From: Plectrocnemia conspersa
Taxonomy: Eukaryota > Arthropoda > Insecta > Trichoptera > Polycentropodidae
Direction of reading: 5' to 3'
Length of the DNA stretch: 64,000 nucleotides
NCBI GenBank assembly: GCA_009617715.1
Contig: VTFK01000338.1
Coordinates: forward strand, 124,001 to 188,000
Shown here: in pieces, positions 1 through 10,080 of the stretch
How positions within the stretch are numbered: the stretch's first letter is position 1
Layout: each line of letters starts with the position of its first letter
The notes under the pieces: model-generated
The model's input: only the letters and a program-made list of their open reading frames with translations
The model's database searches: none
Told to the model about the DNA's origin: nothing
Made by a program: the position numbers and the translations under genes

Positions 1-850
1 CTAGACTTTAATTAAAAAAATTTAAAATGTTTTTATTTTTCAGTATCCTTGCATAAATGAGACTAATTTGTAACGTTTAATGTTAAGATTAAGATATATA
101 GTCGTCTGATAAACCCGGTTTGAAATATGCACTCGCAAATGATAAATTAACTTTTTGTACCTGCCGAGTATATAAACTATTTCCAAGAATTTGGAAAAGC
201 TAGCTTTGACATTGCATATTTCGCTTAACAAATTAATCATTTAACCTTGAACACATAAAACCGTGATTATCGTAACTAGATACAAAATAAAACTTTGAAA
301 TTCGCTTAATATATTGGATTGGATTGTATTTGTTTTTTATTTAATTTACCAATTAACTAACATTGATTTGCTTTGGTAATTTTCAACATCTTAAATTTAA
401 ATATTTTGATCCAGAAAATATCTCTATTGTTTGGTATCTAATTTTATCATTATTACACCGTAAATTAAAAATACCATTATTTAATATTAAGAAAATTCGT
501 TTATCTATGGCTTATTCTATCATCATTTTTCTATTTCCAATATTCGAAGTACATAAGAGATATATTTGCTACAGCTATATCCCAAAAAATACACGCACAT
601 GTTTTTCTTTGATTCGAAATATAAATTTATTTTATCTTCAAAAAAATAGGACCTATCGTGTCCTAGAATCTGACATTTGAAATCGATACAAGGGATAACG
701 TAATACGGAACGAAAATTACATCCATGGGTGAAATTAAATGAAGAGCTCTTTCCATCCAAGCGAACATTCTTTTATTAATATAAATCTCTCTTGATCTTT
801 CAGACATTTCTCTTAAGACAATTTGCTGAATTTGGATTTACATACAAAGG
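1..850. other. AT-rich non-coding spacer
   Basis: Mostly A/T with frequent stops in all frames. Two overlapping antiparallel open frames lie between 363 and 807. They shadow each other, have low-complexity K/I/F/Y-rich translations and match no family I recognise. No repeat, promoter or RNA gene is evident. Confidence 0.6.
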
Positions 851-880
851 TCGCACAAACTCCTCGAGGAGTTTGTGCGA
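851..880. repeat. Perfect 30 bp palindrome
   Basis: The 10-base arm TCGCACAAAC (851-860) is followed by the self-complementary TCCTCGAGGA and then GTTTGTGCGA (871-880), giving a perfect inverted repeat with no spacer. The bases just outside do not pair. It is GC-richer than its surroundings and would extrude as a cruciform or fold as an RNA hairpin. It could be the relic tip of a mobile element or a dimeric-factor site. No partner copy is seen in the window. Confidence 0.85.
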
Positions 881-1440
881 TTCAACGTGTACTACAAATC
901 CACAATAGGAAGCTTTTGAATTTTTATCTTCCGTACGAATTCATTGAGATTATTTATTTTAAATAAATTTAATTGAGAGGCTTGGTATTTTTCGTATTTA
1001 TGTATAATATATTACCGTCAGAAGAGAGGAAAGCTAATTGGGCTCGTTTTTCAAAAATAATCACATCGGAAAGCCATATAAATAATAAAATTGTTTGATA
1101 AGCAAAATAATTTGGTTTGCTGATTTAAATTTTTGATCGTATTTATTATCATAAAGCAAAAATACAAACGAGTAATTCAACATAAAAATGTTCTGATAAA
1201 GATAGGTAAAAAAAATATAATATATAATAAAAGAAAAAAAGCTCTTATATTATTTACTTTTCTTATATATTAAAAAAATAATATTTAAAAAATTAAGATT
1301 AAATTTTTTACTATAAATATAGAGTGATTAGGTGAATAACGATAAAGTTGTAAGAAAGTACTCAATCAAAGTCGATCAGTTGCTAGAACTACCGTCGTAT
1401 TATTCTAGAATATCCGCCCCACCGTTTCCTGCTTCCGCCA
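881..1440. other. AT-rich non-coding spacer
   Basis: A/T-dominated filler with homopolymer-like stretches around 1205-1320. No coding or structural feature is seen. Confidence 0.6.
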
Positions 1441-1444
1441 AAAA

Positions 1445-1463
1445 CAGCGCCCCCTGGTGACCA
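1445..1463 (-). promoter_or_regulatory. Candidate CTCF-type insulator site
   Basis: Read on the minus strand this gives TGGTCACCAGGGGGCGCTG. It agrees closely with the conserved animal CTCF core (CCASYAGRKGGCRS, with a T in the second C position). It sits in a small GC-richer pocket (about 1390-1500) inside AT-rich DNA. The match is seen directly; binding is inference. It may instead be part of an old mobile element. Confidence 0.4.
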
Positions 1464-1564
1464 GACGCTAAAATTCTATGTGAGTTGCAATCACCTGAAC
1501 AGTTTTTTATAATTCATAGGTCATTCTAACAACAGTTTAGAACAAATAAAAATACGTAGTTAAC

Positions 1565-1624
1565 GTGTCGATGTTAATTTAAAATATACTATACACCTAC
1601 AGTGTCGATGTTAATTTAAAATAT
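1565..1624. repeat. 23 bp direct repeat
   Basis: The 23-base unit beginning GTGTCGATGTTAATTT occurs at 1565-1587 and again, identical, at 1602-1624, separated by 14 bases. It is a local duplication with no coding content. Confidence 0.85.
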
Positions 1625-1921
1625 TTCACAGGCTACCTTAAAGCCGTTAATCACTTATAAGAACCGTTAAAAAACTAAGCGTTGTGTGAACAAAATGGGT
1701 AATAGACGTTCTACCCAGCGAATAAGACTATTGTTATTTTATCCTCAGTAAACAATCGCTGCAGTGGAAATCCAGATATTTGTGAGTGTGTCTAATAAGC
1801 GATGCAATTGTACAGCAAACATTCTTATTGCGATTTGCCAGAACTCACTCAAACTAGTTTAATAAATGATGTGACACTTGGTCACAGCAGCATAGTTGCG
1901 GTGACAGACGCGGTAAGAGAC
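1625..1921. other. Non-coding sequence, left flank of hAT insertion
   Basis: More mixed composition than the surrounding spacer. A plus-strand frame opens at ATG 1802 and runs into the hAT element. The same frame resumes after the element (2983-3106), so the pre-insertion locus held an 83-codon open frame with no recognised product. Confidence 0.4.
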
Positions 1922-1929
1922 GCAGTAAG

Positions 1930-2974
1930 TAGGGATTCTGAAGTCTCGGGTTTTTTCGATTCCCGGGACTCGAGACCCAAATTTTTAAAGTCCCGGAATT
2001 CCCGGGACTCGATACTTTGATTATTTTTCGTATAATCATGAAAAAAAAATATGTTAAAAAATTAACTTATTATTATTAACTTTAATTAACTTATTATTAT
2101 TAACTTGAACTAATTTATTATTATGATCTTATATTATTTGTGTTATAGGTACGATAGGTAAAATTTTAATGAAACAATTTAAAAACACTTTATTCGATAT
2201 TTATTTAAATTTAATTTATTACAATGTTTTTAATCGAAATATTTATATCAATATTAAGTTAAAACCTTTACTTTTGTAAGGAAACATATGTTTTTAAAAA
2301 CACCAAGGCGTTTAATGATGAATCACATAGCCTGTTCCTGGTTTTTGTGGCAAATATTCCAGATGTAAAAAAAATACTCTCTCGCTTTCTGTAGATGTTG
2401 GCTTAAAGCAATGATTTGAATAAAAGCTTTAGATTCGGAGATCGCTTGATAGTGGAATCTAATATCTGAAACTCCTTTTTATAGTTGAGTTTTTTATTTC
2501 TAGTCGTTGAAATATTTTGGTGGTTCGTGCGACAGAGTTGTGTTGATTTTAAATATTTTTTTTAAAAGGAAATTAACAATAATTTCGGAAGTTAATAAAG
2601 TGGCATCTCGATGACTTAGAGCTTCAACTGCCAGATTTATAAAAGTGAGTACTTCACAAATATTTTCCAATACGTGAATGTTCGATTCATTCCAAATTTG
2701 GCCGATGCCAAGATCAATTAATGATTTTCTAATGCAATTTCGTAACTTTCAAAATCTCGAGATCATGGGTAATAAGGAATTCCACCTTGTCTTCATATCG
2801 AGACATAAATTAAGCTTGACATCAAATTCGCTCTTTACATATTTTTGTAAAATTGCACTTCGGAAAGTCTTGAGTCCCGGGTTATTAATTTTTAAATTCC
2901 CGGGACTCGAGACAGCAAAAAATCTTTGAATTCTCGGGAATAAATTCCCGGGTTGTCTCGACACAGAATCCCTA
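1930..2974 (-). mobile_element. hAT-superfamily DNA transposon, 1,045 bp, defective, with 8 bp target duplication
   Basis: Both ends are visible. TAGGGATTCTG starts the element at 1930-1940 and its exact reverse complement CAGAATCCCTA ends it at 2964-2974. The element is flanked by identical 8-base direct repeats GCAGTAAG (1922-1929 and 2975-2982), the target-site duplication length expected for hAT. Each end carries clusters of TCCCGGGACTCGAGAC-like palindromic subterminal motifs, plausible transposase-binding sites. The inside encodes only the C-terminal part of a hAT transposase on the minus strand, so it looks like an internally deleted derivative that would need transposase in trans. A related copy lies at 56446-57094. 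Confidence 0.93.
2268..2866 (-). pseudogene. hAT transposase, C-terminal half, broken
   Basis: Reading the minus strand from about 2866 down, the translation contains the hAT hallmark KTRWNSLLPMI. After an in-frame TGA directly following MISRF, it continues KLRNCIRKSLIDLG and then LSHRDATLLTSEIIVNFLL, all typical of the catalytic region of hAT transposases. This frame stays open to about 2505. Below that the reading frame shifts, and the hATC dimerisation tail is recognisable near the end (CDSSLNALVFLKTYVSLQK, then stop at 2268-2270). A normal hAT transposase is about 600 residues; only about 200 remain, so the N-terminal BED finger and early catalytic residues are missing. It is non-functional as it stands, with one nonsense codon and at least one frameshift. 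Confidence 0.88.
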
Positions 2975-2982
2975 GCAGTAAG

Positions 2983-3109
2983 TCACAAACATCGTCCAGT
3001 ACCGTCACAGGATCACATTAAAACAAATCATAGCTGTTTAAAAAAATCACAGCCTAAAATAATTCATCTGAACAGCTACGCTGACAGTTTTTGTCAAATC
3101 GTCTAACTA
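2983..3109. other. Right flank of hAT insertion
   Basis: This continues the plus-strand frame cut by the hAT element, up to a TAA at 3104-3106. The translation has no recognised motif. It may be a piece of an older mobile element, because a LINE remnant begins immediately downstream. Confidence 0.35.
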
Positions 3110-3700
3110 CCAAAGCTTTGTCCTGCCGGCCATCAAATCTCTTAACCATTTTCGGCCATCTTCGGCCATCAAATCTCTTAACCATTCATACAAAAAGGCC
3201 TACTCACAGAAGTTTTCCTATTTCAATAAAGACATAGACAGCCTCTCTTTAAGATAGACAGTAGAGTTCGTTGTTGATTCTGATGCGCAACTCATTGCCC
3301 TCATTCACCGTGCCTTTTTTTAACTTCGCTGCATTTTTTAAGCAGTCGTTCGTCAGCCTTGGTAATTTTCTGATATTCCGAACCATATGTCAGCATTAGT
3401 CTAATCAATGTTTTTGTTACATGGGTATCTTCGTGCGACGAGATGGTGTCCGCAATTTGATCTGATTTAATAGACTTAATTAAGATTTATATGTTGACAC
3501 TACTATTCTTTTTTGATCTTTTCACTAATGTTGTTTTTGGCTGTTACAAGACTTTCTAGGTATATAAAGTTGTTGACACACTCGAAGAATTTTTCTCATT
3601 TATTTGGATATTTGAAGGATGAAGTTTCTGTTGAGCCATAATCGAAATATATTTTGTTTACTGCTCGTTAATTTTCATGCATATTTTTTTGACTATGGAC
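3110..3700 (-). pseudogene. LINE (non-LTR retrotransposon) ORF2 remnant, C-terminal region
   Basis: On the minus strand, in several frames broken by indels and stops, the order of motifs is: MKINEQ-TKY (about 3690-3650), FECVNNFIYLESLVTAKNNIS (about 3600-3530), KTLIRLMLTYGSEYQKITKAD (about 3412-3350), RIRINNELY (about 3280) and MAGRTKLW (about 3135-3110). This matches the end of insect LINE reverse transcriptases (KINEEKTKYM, FKYLG, RPVLTYGSE, RIRYNHELYEL, GRPKLRW). No endonuclease or N-terminal palm is present. The fragment is heavily decayed and non-functional. Its clade is not assigned; it resembles the same general LINE type as the remnants at 41.4 and 59.3 kb. Confidence 0.8.
3127..3186. 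repeat. 24 bp direct repeat inside LINE remnant
   Basis: The unit CGGCCATCAAATCTCTTAAC-CATT is present at 3127-3150 and 3163-3186, separated by 12 bases that include another TTCGGCCATC. This is a local tandem duplication within the decayed reverse-transcriptase tail. Confidence 0.85.
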
Positions 3701-5394
3701 TCAAAAAAGTTAAAGGCCTATTTTGACATTAATAGTACATTGTTACAATATATATGTTATCTGTATAGGCATAGATTTGTACAAATTTATTACATATATT
3801 ATATTAAATGGTAATCCAATTCAAGTTTTATATGTTGGCAGCACTGTAAATCAGACAGCTGTCAATAATCACGTGTGTTCAAAGTGTCAAATGTTAGTTT
3901 TCAACAACACATGTAAGAAATGGATCGCTTATCCACAGCTTAACGCGTTTAAATTGTTTACCCGAGAATATTTCTGCTGTAAGTGAAAGTGTGACCAAAG
4001 ACTTGGAATTGTCGATTCGTCGGTGTTCGCAGCTTTTGGGCTTTTTTATGGCTGCTTTTGCGGAATTTTGTATTGCAGTTGCACTTATTATTTTATGGCT
4101 AATTCATTTATTTTTTGCTTTTAGAAACAAGTTTCGTGTTATTCTGGCTATTATTAAAAATTAAAAACATGCTTTACAGTGCAACTTTTCTAGACTAGAA
4201 GTGATAAAGAAGTCTCGGTTTTACAATTGCACCTTAAATTTAATTTAGGAATCATTTTCTGTGACAATGTTCAAATTATTTACATGAATATGTCTTTAAA
4301 AAGTCATACCTTAAATTCTGAGCTAATATAACACATTCTCAGATAATTCTATATAAAAAAAATATGATTTTATGTTGATAATTATGAAATAAAACGTTTT
4401 TTTATGTTGATAAAAATCCTAAATGTTTATATCAATTAAGTTATGAGCTCTATTTTAAGCTTTGATTTGAGATCACCTTTGTTACAATTACTATGTTTTT
4501 ATGGAGATTTTAAAAATTGTCTATGATAAAACACTATCCATAAACAAACTTTTACCTCTAAACTTATAGTTATAAATGAGGAAACTCGCTTATTTGCTGT
4601 TTCTCGATCGCTGTATAAAAACGTTGATGGAATACCCGGACGTATACAAATTTGCGATAAAGTTAACCTAGTTGATAAGGAGAATACGTTCGGCCAAAGA
4701 AAATTGTTTGGCCATAGTCAGTAAAAAGATCGCGTAGGCGAGCTTACAAAAGCACTTTCAGTAGATAAACTGGGGATGTATTTGTTTGTACGACTAACAA
4801 AGTGGTTTATACGGAGTTCGGTTGTGTGTGCGGTCTCCTCTCGGTCTGGCACTATTTATATGTACGCCCGACCATAAAGCTTTCACTTGCCTTTTTCTTT
4901 TACGTATTAAAATCGATCGTAAAATCGGTTTATCGCTCCGCCCCCATTCTGGCATTCAACTTTAAATTCTATACACTCAAGCACTCTGAGAATTTTCTCG
5001 CTGAAAGAAACCGACGAAAAAAGAACTGTTTGTCGACCCGATTTGGTTAGTGGGTAGAAAAAATGAAATAACGCTAAGAATTCGGCGAAAAGACGAACGC
5101 AAGCCCGAAAGATAAACAAACAATTCATATTGTGTACGAAATTTCTTCTATTTTCTAAAATAACATCTTATTTTATGAATAATAAACCGAAATATTTATA
5201 CACATTAGGAGCACCTTTTCATAATAATTTAATATTCTTAATACATATTTTGTTAATTTAATATATTTTCGTGGTTGAAAATTGACATTCAATTCAAGAC
5301 TACTTTTGACTAATACAGTGAATTTTAAAATACAATATATTACTATACTTTATGACTTAAAATTAATATGAAAATAAGCTCCTACTGTGTATTA
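3701..5394. other. Non-coding spacer with two GC-richer islands
   Basis: Islands at about 3840-4090 and 4580-5130 stand out from the AT-rich background. The second holds a GC-box-like CTCCGCCCCCATTC (about 4936) and several ATCGAT/TCGATC clusters. Open frames of up to 87 codons occur at 3723-3986 and 4802-5128, on both strands and overlapping, with no family resemblance. I treat the islands as possible regulatory DNA. Confidence 0.45.
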
Positions 5395-5700
5395 AATACT
5401 TCGGGGTTTACATGGCACTTTACGTATTTATTTTTATCTGAAGAGTTGAGTGTTTGTTTGTGAGATCATCTTTAAATTTTAAATACTGGCTACAGATATT
5501 TTGATGCGGACTATATTCTCTTAATCGAGGTTCATTTCTCATTTACCAAACTACCCAGGTATTTGAAATATTTCACCCTCCTAATTCTATCTCTGTATAA
5601 TTATAAGCTTACTGGACTCACGGTGAAGTTGCTTGTAACCATAATTTTTATTTTATCAATGTTTTTTATTGAAATTTAATCAAGTTTAGCATTTACGTAT
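5395..5700 (-). pseudogene. LINE reverse transcriptase fragment, copy A of a shared family
   Basis: On the minus strand the stretch at about 5582-5540 reads RRVKYFKYLGSLVNE, the conserved FKYLG box downstream of the LINE reverse-transcriptase palm. It is preceded by an INFNKK-like block resembling the INxxKTKxM motif. Further pieces (KISVASI, KMISQTNTQL) match the region after the box in other insect LINEs and align with the relic at 47740-48660, which has KYQGSWVNN in the same place. All frames carry stops. It is a short non-functional piece. Confidence 0.65.
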
Positions 5701-7329
5701 TAAATAAATACAAAGGCTATGCAAAAGAACCACATTAAGGTAAAAAAAAACGACAGACAATTTATTTTAATATGGGAGTTTCATCTAAGTAGGACTACTC
5801 ATAAAAAGTTTTTTTGAAGATTTATGGCTCCTTAAAAAAATATCATTAAAAAATTATAATATTTAATTGGCAATCATGCGTCTTTATATTTATCTAGACT
5901 AGATAATAAAAATGCATGCTCAAAGGTTCTAGTGATATCGATAATATCCATACTATATTTTCTGGGAAGGGAAGTATGTTTGATTTAACACAATCAATCT
6001 TATCCTGGGTCCCCAGGCTCAAGCGAAAACTAAATTAGTCTATTGAAGCAGGAAAGCATTCGCGCAGGTGGCTTTGCAATCGCACCACAATAACTTTCTG
6101 AAGCAGTTTTCATAAAGCGTAAAGAAGTTTAATCATTAGCCGTTATGGTTGCTGCCAGGTATATTTTTCACCTTGCTAATAACAATTACTTTTCCGATAT
6201 TATAATAATTGGAACAACGTAAAGAAAGTTCGCTGAACAGATTTGCAAAGTATTTTTCAATATATTTTCTAAATAAATATATAGTAATATTTAAATAAAT
6301 TTTTAAAGGTTATTTAAAAAAAAAAAATGACGAACATTATATATATTGTATAATTTATCACTAACAATAAGATGAAAATAAATAAAATGCAGTGTTAACA
6401 AAGATGATAAATATCGATCTCTAACCGAAGAGTTTGATGTATTCGAAATGTCTAGTCACGTTTACACAAACAACTGAGGCATATTTTGTAAACGATTAAA
6501 CGTGAAAAAATCACTAGAATTCAAAACTAATTAACCAATTCAACGTTAAATGCCTGAATTTTTTTAGACATTGTTTAGGTATATAAGTAGGTACTATTGT
6601 AAATAATTTATTGTATATTATATTTTTTATTAATTCGTTTTGTTGGTAGTAAATTTTAATATATTTTGTACCACAGATTTAATGAACTAACTTGAATATA
6701 AATTCATAGCTGTTTTTCTGATTTTATTTATATTTGTTTTTTTTATGCTATTAAATATTGTTCAATACTATACATTTTATTATAAAATAAATTAGCTAAT
6801 CGTAAACTAAATAATATATTTATAGTACTTATTAAGCCAATAATTAATAAAATTTACCATAATAAACTTCACTAGCAATAATTGTATGACAAAAAATTTA
6901 AATAATATATTTTAAAATATCAGCTAATTATTTTATTTTATATTTTATATTATTTTAAATATTAGGTAAGCATTTTATGAACACTGAAAAAGGTATGTAA
7001 AGAACAAAGAGCGAATATATAATAATTTGTATTGAATTTGCACAAATAAATTATAACAACATCAATAAACACATTAATTGCTTACGTAACACTCTTCGAA
7101 ATACATTTAAATTAAAAATAAAACAAATATTAACTACCCAGAAGTATGTGTTACAGCGTGAATTCTTCAAAACAATTTAAAACGAATGGCTAATTATTTT
7201 GTCATAATTGCGCGCGTTACGTGTTTGGAAAAATTAGTCATCGAAATTATTACAAAAATTGCTAAAACTAATATATCAATGATCCCAAACTGTTTTTAAA
7301 ATTTATTAACATTAGGCGCGCTGCTCAGT
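5701..7329. other. AT-rich non-coding spacer
   Basis: A GC-richer patch at 5990-6130 contains the near-palindrome CCTGGGTCCCCAGG (6004-6017). The rest (about 6240-7140) is almost pure A/T with poly-A runs, for example near 6315. No gene is seen. Confidence 0.55.
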
Positions 7330-8040
7330 CAATGCAAAAAGTGATGGTTTTGAAAAGACTTTGAACGTTTCATCAAATATTTCTGACTGGATTGCATAAT
7401 ATTTTCGTTCTGTTTTCTAGGACCATGTTTCGCCTTTCGCTCAGTTGCTTCATATATAAGGTCTTTAGTCTTCATTAATGAAGAAAATGAGCGCTCAGAT
7501 CTTAAATACGGCTTTGAGAAGTTGAATTTTCTTCTATGTCTAATTAGTTTCTTGATTGCATTTTAAATGGTTGCAAAGTCAGTCTCGCTGCGTCTCTTAA
7601 ACGTATTTTCGATCTGAATCTCAAAGTCGAAATGTATTTTTAAACGCATTATTTTATTTTTGAAATACGGCGGTATTTTATTTTATTTTTAAAATAAATT
7701 TTTATTTTTAAAATAATAATTTATTTTATTTTTAAACGCCTTATTTTATTTTTAAAATAAGGCTTTATTTTATTTTAATTTCAAACGCCTCTTAAACGTA
7801 TTTTTGATCTAAATTTTAAGTCGCAATAATGTCAGCTTCTTTTAAATTATTCGAAATAATTATACATAATGCGTTTTCAATCAGTTTTAACAAGTTTTGT
7901 TTGACCAACAGAATGGGATTTGTTCCATTTGTTTCACTGTTCCTTACATTTTGTCTTTTCCCCAAAACAGTGACAAAAGCCGTTGATGCAGAAATAAAAG
8001 TATATATCGTAAATACGAATTTTAAATAGGCCTTAAACAA
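7330..8040 (-). pseudogene. hAT-type transposase remnant (ZMYM/C-terminal dimerisation family)
   Basis: On the minus strand a 74-codon open frame at 8040-7816 (KAYLKFVFTIYTFISAS...) resembles the alpha-helical part of the hAT transposases related to ZMYM-type proteins. After an interruption, the coding sense resumes with FEIQIENTFKRRSETDF (about 7635-7580) and then YLRSERSFSSLMKTKDLIYEA (about 7510-7445), the ERSFSxLxxIKT signature of the hATC domain. Stops, frameshifts and an internal low-complexity insertion break the frame. This family differs from the TAGGGATTCTG element at 1930. No terminal repeats were found for it. Confidence 0.68.
7594..7831. repeat. Duplicated about 42 bp coding segment flanking (TTTTATTTTAAA)-type low-complexity expansion
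   Basis: CTCTTAAACGTATTTTCGAT... (7594-7634) recurs with a few changes at 7789-7831. Between them lie repeats of ATTTTATTTTTAAA with embedded AAACGCC/GGCTTTATTTT and a hairpin CCTTATTTTA...AAAATAAGG (about 7740-7763). Slippage or tandem duplication inside the hAT relic explains it. Confidence 0.7.
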
Positions 8041-8509
8041 GGTTTGTCTTGGGTTATTAGTACAAAAATGGTCGGACCTCGGATGCTCGGATGATCTAAC
8101 TCGGTTATTATCAAGTTATCGTAGATATACTTATGGCGGCTGATTGTTAAAATAATTTTTCACTCTTTTAGAGGCTCTTCAAAGGGTCCAACTTGGGCCC
8201 TCTACTCTTTACATTATTTATTAATATAACTCAGTAACAATATTTTATGAGCTTCTCGTAGAAAGTTATGTATCGCTAAGCATATAATCAAACTCCTGAA
8301 TAACCAAATATTACATTTCAATTAAAAAAATAAATAAAATACCTCAATAATATCATCTGTGTGGCAAAAATTAACGCATAATTGAAGTAAAATATACTTA
8401 AAATATAACAACAAAAGTCTTAACGTATTTATTTTACAATCAAAAACAATCTCTCTCCCATTTAACATAAATGTCTTAATAAAATCACGCCTATATTTTA
8501 CTGGATAGA
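8041..8509. other. Non-coding spacer
   Basis: Mixed to AT-rich sequence. A 65-codon minus frame (8519-8322) is K/I/F-rich and not recognised. Nothing else is seen. Confidence 0.5.
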
Positions 8510-8995
8510 AAATCTTCAACTTTCCTTCGCAGCGATCTTGATCAACCGTATTACCTGAGTTTGATAATTGAATCTACGGCAACAAACTCTAAGATATGAT
8601 ATTTTCCTGGTAACGAAGCAATATTTCTCCTTTCTGTTCTCGCAGAGAATAAATTATAACTTGACTAATTCATTATTCCCAATAAGACGCCGGTACCGGA
8701 GCTAATCTCGCGCAGATAGTGTCCGTCATTAGGGACCGAATCCTTTATGTTTCCTCCTCTAATCTTTACCCCATTAGTGGGGGGGCTTCTTCAGACTCCC
8801 AACGCTCACAATGGTCACATAATTCACTCAGGGCCGAAAGTGGACATTAATGATACGAAATAATCGCAGTTTAAACGATACGCCTTTGTGCGAAGACAAC
8901 TGGCGCAGCTCGAGTTGTGGCGACTCGTTAAAGGCGCTTTACCTTACCTTAGCTCCAAGGTCGGCCAGGTACGGCTTGTGAGCCACATGCTACTT
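8510..8995. promoter_or_regulatory. GC-richer island, candidate conserved non-coding element
   Basis: A sharply delimited stretch of much higher G+C than its neighbours. It contains the palindrome CCGGTACCGG (about 8692), a run of seven G (about 8779), CATTAATGATACGAAATAAT-type homeodomain-like cores and AACTGGCGCAGCTCGAGTTG. No frame is long or conserved-looking. The composition break is direct; regulatory function is inferred. Confidence 0.35.
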
Positions 8996-9645
8996 TTGAA
9001 GTGTGACATATATTTTATTAATAGTATTTTATTTAATTTATTAAATGAATAAAATCTTATTTTATGTATCAGCTAAAATTATCATTCCACAGTCTCCAAA
9101 AGAAATATCGAAAATGGCTACATTGTCTGGAATCCCAGCGAACTGCAGTACTTGGATTTTTTATTATAACGTGTTTTATTAAGAAGGTTGGAATATAATT
9201 TATATATTTTTAACGTTACGTCTACCCGATAAAGCGATATTTTAAATCAGTGACTAGGACCTAACTATATGATCTCGTTCATAGAAATATGGCTCGTTAA
9301 ATCTGTATGTGATTAAGAGGCATCTATAAATTACTCATTTTCGAAAAACTTATTAGAGATACAGATGTATTTCTTCTAGAATATTTGAAAACACTGGGGT
9401 AGATATAATCAAAACATGTATTACATGTAAGGTAATCATATTTATAGTAGTACAAACTTCATTTTAAGGAACGAATTAAAATTAAATTGCACACAAAGAG
9501 TGGTAAGATATATATTTTTAAAGATGAATCTTAATATAACAATTTTCTACAATTATATCTAAAAAGTATAATGGAAAATAAATCGTATTAAAAAGTTACG
9601 CGTTTACTTCAACTTCAGTTAACTTTGAATCGAGATACGCATTTT
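8996..9645. other. AT-rich non-coding spacer
   Basis: No coding potential, repeat or RNA structure recognised. Confidence 0.55.
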
Positions 9646-10080
9646 ATTGTATGAAATTTGGTTCATTCGACGTGCGAGAAAAATTAAAAGTTTCTCTCCC
9701 CAGTAAAGATAGGCGTATGGATGACTTTTTCGAAAGGGACAAATTATTCGTGGAATGGAAGTTTCGAGTTGGCGGTGAATAATGGTCACCCCACCGTCCC
9801 GTCCCGCCTTTCTCTCATTCTCTCGCCGCCGTGGACACGTCTACGACCGCTATATTGCGATGGACCCAGTAGATGTATATAAATCTGAGGGTGTTATTTT
9901 TTCGTCCTACTATTGTAACATTACAAAGAGAGGCAAGTCTAAAAATATTTATTTCAATTGTGCCTATATATAAACACTGCGCTCCACATAGCTCACTTAG
10001 TAGAACATAAATGATGTCTAGTACCAGTTCCCGTAGGGAGTTAGATAACGTCAGTTTATTGCTTTTGATTCGCAATACTC
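9646..10080. promoter_or_regulatory. GC-richer island, candidate conserved non-coding element
   Basis: It contains pyrimidine-rich CCCCACCGTCCCGTCCCGCC (about 9788) and TCTCATTCTCTCGCCGCC. Overlapping antiparallel frames (9782-9973 plus, 10075-9815 minus) have no recognisable family and look incidental. Confidence 0.3.
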
